A DNA stretch of 36,290 bases from Flavobacteriales bacterium (lineage in GTDB: Bacteria > Bacteroidota > Bacteroidia > NS11-12g > UBA955): positions 1 through 36,290 of the forward strand of contig CANKVN010000014.1 in assembly GCA_947487055.1 (NCBI GenBank). Direction: 5' to 3'. A program made the translations under genes and the position numbers. Of the stretch, positions 22,553 through 30,087 are shown one piece after another. Numbering within the stretch: the stretch's first letter is position 1; the number at the start of each line of letters is the position of its first letter. Under the pieces are notes generated by a model. That model saw nothing but the letters and a program-made list of their open reading frames with translations. It was not told the origin of the DNA and ran no database searches.

Positions 22553-24736
22553 TTAAGGTTTGATGATTTTTACGGCAGCATGGGCATTGTTGCTGTGCAC
22601 ATAAAGCAAGTATGCGCCTGAAGCAAGGTTTGCGATGCTGAATTTGCCATTGAAACCGGAATTGCTGGTTTCCAATACACTGTTTCCGGTAATGTCTACC
22701 AAAACCATGTCCACTTTTTCTGTTCCGAAGGCAGATAAATCCACCTGAACCATATCTGTAGCCGGATTTGGCATGGCGTTTACCTGCAAAGTCTTTTTGC
22801 CGGTTTTGCGGGTTTGGTTGGTGTTGGTTTTAAAGCATTCTCCGGAGGCAATGCGGGTCATGTTGCTGAAATCGATATAGCAAGCCCAGTTGGGGTTGTC
22901 AATAAATGGATTTCTGTTGTTTTGTTTAAATGCGATATACTCCTGGCGGGCCATTTCGTAATTGTTTGGAGGGTATTTCTGGCTCCAGCGCTTCAATACA
23001 TTTTGGTCCTGCATGTCGGTGATGAACTGCACGGAGGTAGGCATTGTGAATGGCTTATCTGCCGTATGGTATGTGGCGCAGATGTAGAAACAAGCCCTCG
23101 ATACCATGCCTTTTACGCGGTTTGGTGGTTCGTAAGCCAGATTGCCGACGCTATCTGTGCCATATTTACCGTCCAGAAACTGGTATGTAACGGTTTTCAG
23201 ATTGTTGTAGGGAACATTGCTGCGCACGGCATTGGCTTTTATCTGGTGCACGGGGAACAAGGCATACAAATCACTGCCACAGGCGCTGTCGGTAGATGGA
23301 ATGCTCATCCAGCTCTTTGGATAGGAGTGTTCGCGGCTCAGGGTGTCCCAAATAATTGGGGGTTGAAATAGGTATTTGAAACCGCTGTAGGTGCAGGTCA
23401 GTACACGCCTGCTTCCGGTGGTATCATACGCAGCAAAGTCTTCCACCATGGTGGTTCCGTAGTTGCTGTAATACACCTGAAAATGAGGGCGGATTTTGGA
23501 TTTTAATTTGGATAAAAACTGGGTGTCTGTAGCGGTGATTCCTGAGTAGTAAGTTCCGGTATTCAAGCCGGGAGTGGTTACATTGTCCATTACAGATCCG
23601 CTTTGATAGTAGTTTATGTATTTATCGTATCCGTTCCAAGAAATAACCTTAACAAAGTACTTGGTATTGGCAACAATCTGGTCAATCCTGTAGTCGCCTG
23701 CAGGACCATTTTCAACAACCCTGGCTTTGCCTAAATAAGAGCCTTTTTCGTAAGCCACACCGTCTGTAGGTGTTTCGTTGATGCTGTCTTTGGAAACCAG
23801 GATGAGCAGGTTGTCTGCATTGTTGGTTCCGGCAGTTGCCTTGAGCTGCCAGGCACGAACGGTTGAAAAATTCAAGCTGGGGGATGCGTTTGGTTCGGTG
23901 GCAAAATTACCGCTGATGGCATAAATGTTTAGGCTGAAAACAGTATTGCCCACACCATCGTTGCTGTATATTTTCATGGTGCCCTTGATAGATCCGGCAG
24001 GGGCGCCTACAAGCTGCACCAGCATGTTCTTTTGGCTTTTAGACAAAATGGTATCCGGAACACCGCCGGCCTTGAAATAAGCAGCATCAGCACCACTAAA
24101 ACGCACAGAGTCAATAACCAGGGGGTCGCCAACTCCGTTGTTTTTAAGGGTTACAGGGTACAGTCCGGAATTTCCGGGCTTAAACATGCCGCCATTAATC
24201 ATTTGCGTAGTTCCATCATAAACGGCTATTTCAGGGCTCGCAGATGGGCCTGCAGGTTTAACCAATACGTCGTCCAGTACCACGTTGAAACCGGTAACCT
24301 TGGTGGTGTAAATAAACCTTACATAGCGGCTTCCTGATTTCAAACGCACCATGTGTTTGGTAATGGTCTGTGGCAAAGATTTGGTGTAATTACGCACGTT
24401 GGTCCAGGTGTTGCCATCTACGCTTTCGTCGATATTAAAAACCGAACCAGGGTCTGTACCGGGGTTGGTTCTAACCCAATATTCAACGGTATCTGCACGG
24501 CTTCCAAAAAATACCTGAAGGTATTCGCCGCTGCCATCAAGCCTCAGTGCCTGTGGAGCAGAGTTGTAGAAGCCTGCACTGGTATAGGTGAGGTTACCGG
24601 CCACTTTTGCCAGGTCATAACTCCAGCCGGTTGGTGGAGCCGTAACATTGCTCATGTCCCACGATGTGGGAAGTGTTGCTTGCCCAAACAAGGTGGTGCT
24701 TAGGAGGCAAATTAAAGAGAGTATGGTGTTTTTCAT
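22553..24736 (-). CDS. T9SS-secreted endonuclease I family nuclease
   Basis: A 727-residue multidomain secreted protein from the ATG at 24736 (MKNTILSLICLLSTTLFGQA, signal peptide); the longer frame to 24790 would overlap the upstream receptor gene. Domains: a beta-rich binding-type module (about 25-165), a CHU/Ig-like segment (about 170-275), a fibronectin-like module (about 280-385), an endonuclease I domain (about 390-620) and a type A T9SS sorting domain (NPATDMVQVDLS... to the end). The nuclease motif REHSYPKSW (about 467) corresponds to the catalytic REHxWP of Vvn/EndA nucleases, and HQIKANAVRSNVPY to the metal/DNA-binding strand. It probably cuts extracellular DNA or RNA. It starts 4 nt after the TBDR stop. 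Confidence 0.87.
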   Translation of the reverse strand: MKNTILSLICLLSTTLFGQATLPTSWDMSNVTAPPTGWSYDLAKVAGNLTYTSAGFYNSAPQALRLDGSGEYLQVFFGSRADTVEYWVRTNPGTDPGSVFNIDESVDGNTWTNVRNYTKSLPQTITKHMVRLKSGSRYVRFIYTTKVTGFNVVLDDVLVKPAGPSASPEIAVYDGTTQMINGGMFKPGNSGLYPVTLKNNGVGDPLVIDSVRFSGADAAYFKAGGVPDTILSKSQKNMLVQLVGAPAGSIKGTMKIYSNDGVGNTVFSLNIYAISGNFATEPNASPSLNFSTVRAWQLKATAGTNNADNLLILVSKDSINETPTDGVAYEKGSYLGKARVVENGPAGDYRIDQIVANTKYFVKVISWNGYDKYINYYQSGSVMDNVTTPGLNTGTYYSGITATDTQFLSKLKSKIRPHFQVYYSNYGTTMVEDFAAYDTTGSRRVLTCTYSGFKYLFQPPIIWDTLSREHSYPKSWMSIPSTDSACGSDLYALFPVHQIKANAVRSNVPYNNLKTVTYQFLDGKYGTDSVGNLAYEPPNRVKGMVSRACFYICATYHTADKPFTMPTSVQFITDMQDQNVLKRWSQKYPPNNYEMARQEYIAFKQNNRNPFIDNPNWACYIDFSNMTRIASGECFKTNTNQTRKTGKKTLQVNAMPNPATDMVQVDLSAFGTEKVDMVLVDITGNSVLETSNSGFNGKFSIANLASGAYLLYVHSNNAHAAVKIIKP

Positions 24737-24740
24737 TTGA

Positions 24741-27413
24741 TTAAAAAGTAATGCGAATACCGGTGGTGTAACGGAATCCGGGGGAAACAAATACTTCGAG
24801 GTTGGTGGGCCTGAAGGTATTGGAAGGGTTGTTGTCTATGCTGCGGTGCTGTGCATCGCTGATATAAAGGTTGTTGGTCACATTTTGGCAGTTCGCATAA
24901 ACCGAAATCTGACCCGATTTATAAGCGGTAAAAGTGTATCCGGCAGAAATATTCATGTACCAGTATGCTGGAATACGGAATGATTCCCGGCCTTTATAAG
25001 CCCCAACAAGGGATAAGGGATCAAAGTCTGCGTAGTGCTTCCAGAAATAGACATACTGGGCTGAGATGTAAGCTCCTTTTAGCAGTGAAGGCTCCCAGCG
25101 CACGCTCCAGGTCCACTGGCACTGTGCCGCGTCGCCCACGTGCACGCCGGAAGCATCGAAATCTACAAGCCCGACAGAATCTCCTGCATCATCGCGTATG
25201 ATACTTCGTGCACCGGATTTCCATTGCCAGTCGGCCAAACTCAATGCACTTTGAATGGTCATGCCATTTCCTGGTTTCAGAATACCTGCAAACTCTACAC
25301 CCATGTGTCTGGCTTTCATGCCGTTGATGTTGTATGAAAACAAATTGCCATCAGGGTCGCGGTAGGTGGGCAGGAAATTTGCAGGGCGGTTTTGCCAGTA
25401 AGTATAGTATACGTTTGCATCCAAACTGAATATGCGGCTTTTATAACCTGCACCGCCTTCAATGGCATATATTTTCTCGTTTTTGGCGTCTTTTACTTCA
25501 ACGTTGTTGTTGTCAAATATATTGTTGAAACGGGTTGGTTTGTTCAAATAACCCACATTTCCAAACAAATTTACATGCCTGCTGATGTTGCGGTTTACCC
25601 CAGTTTTAAGGGTTACACCGGGTCTTCTTACCCAATCGGAAACCTTTGGCTGGCTGTCAGCTGTGAGCCTAAAGAAATCAATCCTGCGGTAGAAGGATTG
25701 TGTGGTACTGGCATTCACGAAAGCTGAAGTCCTGCCTTTGGAATATTCCAGTTCAGCAAACCCACCTATCCAGCGAACCAACCCATCGTTATTGAAACGG
25801 AACTTGTCGCCTTTATGGTAGAGCAGGTCTTTTTTATTGGGGTCCAGTTCACCATTGTCGGGGATGAAATAATCACCACCCAGCAAATCATAAACCTCTC
25901 GGTAATGCTGTGCCCTGTAGGTGCGAAGGTCCAGTCCTCCGGTGAAGGTGAAATTTTTGTTGATTTTGTGGTTGAGCGTGCTCAATGCACCAAACCATTT
26001 GTGGTTGTTTACGCTGCGGTGCAATATGCCGTATGACCTAAGCTCGGTAGCGCTGTATGCAGGGTCGGGATTGGGCACAAATGCAGACCCGGTGGTATTG
26101 GCCCACCATGAGCCTTGCATGTTGAACTGGCCGTAGGTTCTGAGCTGGCTGATGCTGTTGGCTTGCGAACCACCACCTTTGCCGACAGACATATAGGCGA
26201 CCGTGCTGATCAGCGTTTTACTGCTGGGTTTCCAGTCGTGTTTCAGGTAAACCTGGGGTTTGTGAAATTCGTTTACCCGTTCACTTTTGCGGTTGTTCGA
26301 TCCCCAGATGGTATCGCCTACGTCGTTCAACCGGGCCTCATTAAGCCATCCCCAGTGCTGGTTATATTTTCTGCCCTGATTAACGGGCATATTGCCCACC
26401 AGGGTGTCCATATTCAGTTTCATGGCAAGGCCACGGTCATACAAGCTTAACCTGGCCCTAAAGCTGCGCTGTCCATGGCTTTGTGGAGCGCCAACCGCAG
26501 TCAAGGAAAGGGTGTGTTTTTTGCCAAATTTCTTTTCAAGGCGGCCGTAGTAGCTGTACATGTCATCATACAATGCATCTACATAACCGGTGCTGCTTCT
26601 TTTGGTGAAGCTGAAGATGGCGCCCCAGTTTCCTTTTAGCCTGCCAGTATTGATGGTTGCTGAATATTTTTGGTAGCGGGAATCACCAAATTCTGCGTTT
26701 GCAGAAGCTTTAAATTGGTTGGATACACCGCGGGTAATGATGTTCATGGTGCCGCCAACTGCGGGATTGGCGATGCGGCTGCTGCCCAGCCCTCGCTGCA
26801 CCTGTGTGAGTGCGGTCACTTCGCTTAATCCGAACCAGTTGCTCCAGTAAACCTCGCCATTTTCCATGTCGTTCACAGGAATTCCGTCTATCATCACGGC
26901 GATGTTGCGTTGGTTGAAACCGCGAATGGTAATGCGAGCATCACCGGCGCCACCGCCTTGCTGGGTGGCATAAACGCCTGGTGTGTTGTTCAGCAGCATG
27001 GGCATGTCTGCGCTACCGAGTTGCTCGCTGATGGTTTTGCCGTTCAGGTTGCTGTAGGCTATGGGAGTTCTTCTGTCTTTGGCAAGGGAAGCGGTAATTT
27101 GAACCGCTTGCACATCCGTGCTGAGGTTGTCCAGCCTGAAAACGACATTTGGAATAAGGCTGCGGTCGGCAAGGATTTGAATGGTATCGCTGCTGAAGCC
27201 TTCCAGTGTTGCAACCAGTGTATGGTTGCCACCAACCAGCAGCATGCTGAAAGAACCATCGGCTCCCGAAACTGCGGAAACCGCCCTGCTGCTAATAACC
27301 GCTTTTGAGATTCCTTCGCCGGTTAAGGCATCTGTAACCTTACCCACAATCTTTGTTTGGGCTTGCAGCAGACCTGTTCCGCTGAGCAGGGCTATGAGAA
27401 AGGCGGTCCTCAT
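24741..27413 (-). CDS. TonB-dependent receptor with carboxypeptidase-like N-terminal domain
   Basis: An 890-residue outer-membrane receptor. It has a signal peptide (MRTAFLIALLSGTGLLQA), a CarboxypepD_reg-like beta-sandwich (about 20-95: KIVGKVTDALTGEGISKAVI), a plug domain (about 115-235: TIRGFNQRNIAVMIDGIPVND, then VQRGLGSSRIANPAVGGTMNII) and a large barrel ending in a C-terminal Phe. The start overlaps the lamin-tail gene by 4 nt (ATGA), and the endonuclease follows 4 nt after the stop. No SusD-like lipoprotein is nearby, so it is not a classic SusCD pair. The operon suggests uptake of a product of nucleic-acid breakdown; the substrate is inferred from context only. Confidence 0.88.
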   Translation of the reverse strand: MRTAFLIALLSGTGLLQAQTKIVGKVTDALTGEGISKAVISSRAVSAVSGADGSFSMLLVGGNHTLVATLEGFSSDTIQILADRSLIPNVVFRLDNLSTDVQAVQITASLAKDRRTPIAYSNLNGKTISEQLGSADMPMLLNNTPGVYATQQGGGAGDARITIRGFNQRNIAVMIDGIPVNDMENGEVYWSNWFGLSEVTALTQVQRGLGSSRIANPAVGGTMNIITRGVSNQFKASANAEFGDSRYQKYSATINTGRLKGNWGAIFSFTKRSSTGYVDALYDDMYSYYGRLEKKFGKKHTLSLTAVGAPQSHGQRSFRARLSLYDRGLAMKLNMDTLVGNMPVNQGRKYNQHWGWLNEARLNDVGDTIWGSNNRKSERVNEFHKPQVYLKHDWKPSSKTLISTVAYMSVGKGGGSQANSISQLRTYGQFNMQGSWWANTTGSAFVPNPDPAYSATELRSYGILHRSVNNHKWFGALSTLNHKINKNFTFTGGLDLRTYRAQHYREVYDLLGGDYFIPDNGELDPNKKDLLYHKGDKFRFNNDGLVRWIGGFAELEYSKGRTSAFVNASTTQSFYRRIDFFRLTADSQPKVSDWVRRPGVTLKTGVNRNISRHVNLFGNVGYLNKPTRFNNIFDNNNVEVKDAKNEKIYAIEGGAGYKSRIFSLDANVYYTYWQNRPANFLPTYRDPDGNLFSYNINGMKARHMGVEFAGILKPGNGMTIQSALSLADWQWKSGARSIIRDDAGDSVGLVDFDASGVHVGDAAQCQWTWSVRWEPSLLKGAYISAQYVYFWKHYADFDPLSLVGAYKGRESFRIPAYWYMNISAGYTFTAYKSGQISVYANCQNVTNNLYISDAQHRSIDNNPSNTFRPTNLEVFVSPGFRYTTGIRITF

Positions 27414-28381
27414 TGTTTTATCAGCCTGGCGGAATAGTTTTCCTGCCCTGCACCGATTGCCTGAAGGTGGTAAACACCGCTGCTCAAAGATGCCGTAGAG
27501 ATGGTTGCAATGGCAAATCCATTGGGATATTGCATTTCAAAAGGCAATTGAACCTTGCGGCCTTGCATATCCATGGCAATGATACTTATTACAGCCCCCT
27601 GGAAAAATGCCTTAACCTCGCTGGTGGCAGGGTTAGGAAACAATTGCACCTGTTGTGCTGCAATTTCTTGATTGCGGGCTGCGAATTTGTTACAATCGCA
27701 AATATGGGTGCGCAGCGAATCGAAAGTGTTCACGGGGTATACCTCCCATTCCTTGCGTGGATTGAAGTTTGCCGGATTGGCGGAAACGCCTTGCTTGATT
27801 CCGTGTTTGCGGATAAGGGTTTTATCGATGGTGCACCAAAGGCCCAGGCCAGTATTGTTTGGGAACGAATCACTCCAGCCAATGGTTCTGCTTGGGTTTG
27901 ATGGCAACTGAGGTTGCTGCCCGATTTTGCCAAAGATGTCAATAGGTGACCATTTGTTGGTGGCCGTGTTCAGTTTGTCCAGGCTCATGGCATCGTCTCC
28001 GTTGAAACTCATGGAGAATGAAGTGTTGTAATCTTTGGATAAGAACAAATCTGCTTTAACCCTCAGGTTATAGGTAACGGGAGTATCCTGGCCTGTCTGG
28101 GTGGTGTCGCGGCGGTCAATGACCAATACCTTGGCTTCGTTGCTGCCAATGGTGCCGGAAAGCAAATCGCTGAATTGGCTGGTCCACACCGCTGATCCGT
28201 TTTGCCAGCGGGTAACCCGATAATTGCTCAGGTCGATGGTAGCGGTTCCCGGGTTGTAAATTTCAAGGGCTTTGTTGTTTCTGGTGCCCTCAACATATTC
28301 GGATATGAAGAGTTCATTGCATTGTGCACCCAGTTTTACCATAGAAAGGATGCATCCAAGAGCGAATAAGGTCTTTTTCAT
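27410..28381 (-). CDS. Lamin-tail-domain protein with T9SS sorting domain
   Basis: A 323-residue secreted protein. It has a signal peptide (MKKTLFALGCILSMVKLGAQ), then a lamin tail domain (about 20-150: ELFISEYVEGTRNNKALEIYNP, IDLSNYRV, FNGDDAMSLD), a linker with GRTIGWSDSFPN-like and CTIDKTLIRK segments typical of the lamin-tail proteins that accompany nucleases, and a type A sorting domain (LFPNPATSEV... to the end). Lamin-tail domains are often fused to endonuclease I or phosphatase domains in bacteria; here it is a separate protein in the same operon. I infer a surface scaffold or DNA-binding helper. It is the first gene of the operon, which it shares with the TBDR and the endonuclease. 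Confidence 0.82.
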   Translation of the reverse strand: MKKTLFALGCILSMVKLGAQCNELFISEYVEGTRNNKALEIYNPGTATIDLSNYRVTRWQNGSAVWTSQFSDLLSGTIGSNEAKVLVIDRRDTTQTGQDTPVTYNLRVKADLFLSKDYNTSFSMSFNGDDAMSLDKLNTATNKWSPIDIFGKIGQQPQLPSNPSRTIGWSDSFPNNTGLGLWCTIDKTLIRKHGIKQGVSANPANFNPRKEWEVYPVNTFDSLRTHICDCNKFAARNQEIAAQQVQLFPNPATSEVKAFFQGAVISIIAMDMQGRKVQLPFEMQYPNGFAIATISTASLSSGVYHLQAIGAGQENYSARLIKQ

Positions 28382-28433
28382 TTGGAAGTATGTAGCAAAT
28401 TTCGTATATTTAGGTTATCAAATTGCTAAGTTA

Positions 28434-29249
28434 ATGTATCATTTTTCACAGAATTGCAGAAAGTGTGTTAATTTGTATGTTGTGAGGTGTGGTTTTCTTT
28501 TGATGTTGAGTGTGTTGGCCCTGTCCTGCGGGGTTAAAAATTTGCATTACAAAGCACTTTGGCCATTGAACACGGCTGCAGATATTCGTCCCGACAGCAC
28601 CATGTCCCGCTTTCTGAAACCCTACAGGGATACACTTCTGCAGTTTACCACCACCGTTGTCGGCAAAACAGATACGGGATATTTTCCCGAACGGCCTTCC
28701 GGAAACCTGGGAAATTTGTGTGCAGATTTGACATTTGCTTATGCCGATTCACTCCTTAAAAAACGGATAGGCCTTCCGCTGGATGCGGCTGTACTTAACC
28801 TTGGCGGCCTCAGAACTGCGTTGCCATCCGGGTCCATAACCGTTGGAAACCTCTACGAGGTGATGCCTTTTGAAAATACCGAAGTTCTCTTAAAAATTAG
28901 CGGCGGCGCCATGGATAGTTTGCTCAGGCATATCGTTAAGCGTGGAGGTGAGCCTGTTTCAGGATTAAAAATCGAGGTAAATGAAAAGCAGGAATTTATC
29001 GCCTGGATAGGAAATAACCGTTTTGACAGCCGCCGTGATTACTGGATAGCTACCTCGGATTACCTGATGAATGGTGGTGATGGTTACAACATGTTTAGGG
29101 GAGCGTTGGAAATGATCGCTACAGAAAAAACAATGCGTGGTATTTTTACGGAGGGTATTCGTGCTGAAACTGCAAAATATGGGATAGTTCGGAAAAGAAC
29201 AGAAAGGAGGATTGTATATGCCAACGAGGCGGCAATTCCTAAGAAATAG
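28434..29249 (+). CDS. 5'-nucleotidase C-terminal-domain lipoprotein (separate gene)
   Basis: A 271-residue protein from the ATG at 28434; a GTG at 28482 (MRCGFLLMLSVLALSC) is an equally plausible start. Both give a lipobox LALSC, so it is likely a membrane lipoprotein. The body is the 5'-nucleotidase substrate-specificity domain: GNLCADLTFAYADSL, LNLGGLRTALPSGSITVGNLYEVMPFENT, and DYLMNGGDGYNMF (the GGDGY base-stacking motif). It has no metallophosphoesterase motifs and cannot be catalytic on its own. Its 3' end overlaps the gene for the catalytic half by 32 nt. It is divergent from the lamin-tail/TBDR/endonuclease operon across about 52 bp. Confidence 0.85.
   Translation: MYHFSQNCRKCVNLYVVRCGFLLMLSVLALSCGVKNLHYKALWPLNTAADIRPDSTMSRFLKPYRDTLLQFTTTVVGKTDTGYFPERPSGNLGNLCADLTFAYADSLLKKRIGLPLDAAVLNLGGLRTALPSGSITVGNLYEVMPFENTEVLLKISGGAMDSLLRHIVKRGGEPVSGLKIEVNEKQEFIAWIGNNRFDSRRDYWIATSDYLMNGGDGYNMFRGALEMIATEKTMRGIFTEGIRAETAKYGIVRKRTERRIVYANEAAIPKK
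29203..29210 (+). promoter_or_regulatory. Strong Shine-Dalgarno inside the upstream gene
   Basis: AAAGGAGG ends 7 nt before the ATG at 29218, a near-perfect Shine-Dalgarno that is uncommon in Bacteroidota. It fixes the start at 29218 rather than the TTG at 29212 and would allow translation of the overlapping gene. Confidence 0.7.
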
Positions 29250-30084
29250 CGCATGGCTGGCAGGCGGCTTGCTGCTTACCCCGGAGGCACTAATGGCTAA
29301 TGACAAAACATCATCCCTGATGATTTTGCATACCAATGATTTTCACAGCCGGCTGGATCCATTTCCGGATAACCATCCCAAATATCCGGGTCAGGGCGGC
29401 ATTGCAAAGCTGAAAACCTTGATGGACGAAGTTCGCAGCCAAAACGACTATTGTCTGCTGCTGGACAGCGGGGATGTGTTTCAGGGTACACCCTATTTCA
29501 ACAGGTTTGGCGGTGTGCCGGAGTTTACCTGGATGAACATGGCCGGCTATGAAGCGTCTACCCTGGGCAACCACGATTTCGATATGGGAATGGAGCACCT
29601 TGCAGCGTTGATTCAAAACCACGCCAAATTTCCGTTCCTTAACTGCAACTATAATGTAGAGGCTACACCGTTGAAGGATCTCATCAAAAAACGGCTGGTG
29701 GTGCGCAAGGGGAAACTCAAGATTGGCATCACCGGAGTAGGGGTAAACCCCGAGGGCTTGATTCCCCAACATTTGTGCAAAGGCCTTTTGTACCAGGATC
29801 CTGTGGCGAAGGTGCAGGAGCAGGCTGACATCCTGCGCAAGCGCGAAGGCTGTGATGTGGTGATTGTGCTGTCGCACCTGGGGCATGAGTATCCCAGCAA
29901 CCAAATCAGTGATGTGAAACTGGCAGCAGCAACGCACGGAATCAACGTCATTTTGGGGGCACACACGCATACCTTTCTGGAGGCACCACTGGGTTTAACC
30001 AATAAAATGGGAGAGACCGTGCTTGTGAATCAGGCGGGCTGGGCTGGATTGAGGCTGGGCCGCATTCAGCTGGATTTTAAATAG
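29218..30084 (+). CDS. Tat-exported metallophosphoesterase, catalytic half of a 5'-nucleotidase
   Basis: A 288-residue protein that begins with a twin-arginine signal (MPTRRQFLRNSAWLAGG, cleavage after about residue 27). The calcineurin-type phosphoesterase motifs follow in order: LHTNDFHSR (DxH, about 40), LLDSGDVFQG (GD, about 83), LGNHDFDMG (GNHD, about 115), VLSHLGHE (about 219) and LGAHTHTF (GHxH-type, about 243). It should hydrolyse nucleoside 5'-monophosphates (or a related phosphate ester) with two metal ions in the periplasm or on the cell surface. The substrate-binding C-domain of the classic single-chain 5'-nucleotidase is encoded by the preceding gene. The stop is 3 nt from the convergent stop of sucA. 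Confidence 0.88.
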   Translation: MPTRRQFLRNSAWLAGGLLLTPEALMANDKTSSLMILHTNDFHSRLDPFPDNHPKYPGQGGIAKLKTLMDEVRSQNDYCLLLDSGDVFQGTPYFNRFGGVPEFTWMNMAGYEASTLGNHDFDMGMEHLAALIQNHAKFPFLNCNYNVEATPLKDLIKKRLVVRKGKLKIGITGVGVNPEGLIPQHLCKGLLYQDPVAKVQEQADILRKREGCDVVIVLSHLGHEYPSNQISDVKLAAATHGINVILGAHTHTFLEAPLGLTNKMGETVLVNQAGWAGLRLGRIQLDFK

Positions 30085-30087
30085 ACA

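Noticed and set aside
24741-27413. SusC/SusD polysaccharide utilisation locus
   Set aside because: There is no SusD-like lipoprotein, glycoside hydrolase or sugar-related regulator next to the receptor; the neighbours are nuclease-related.
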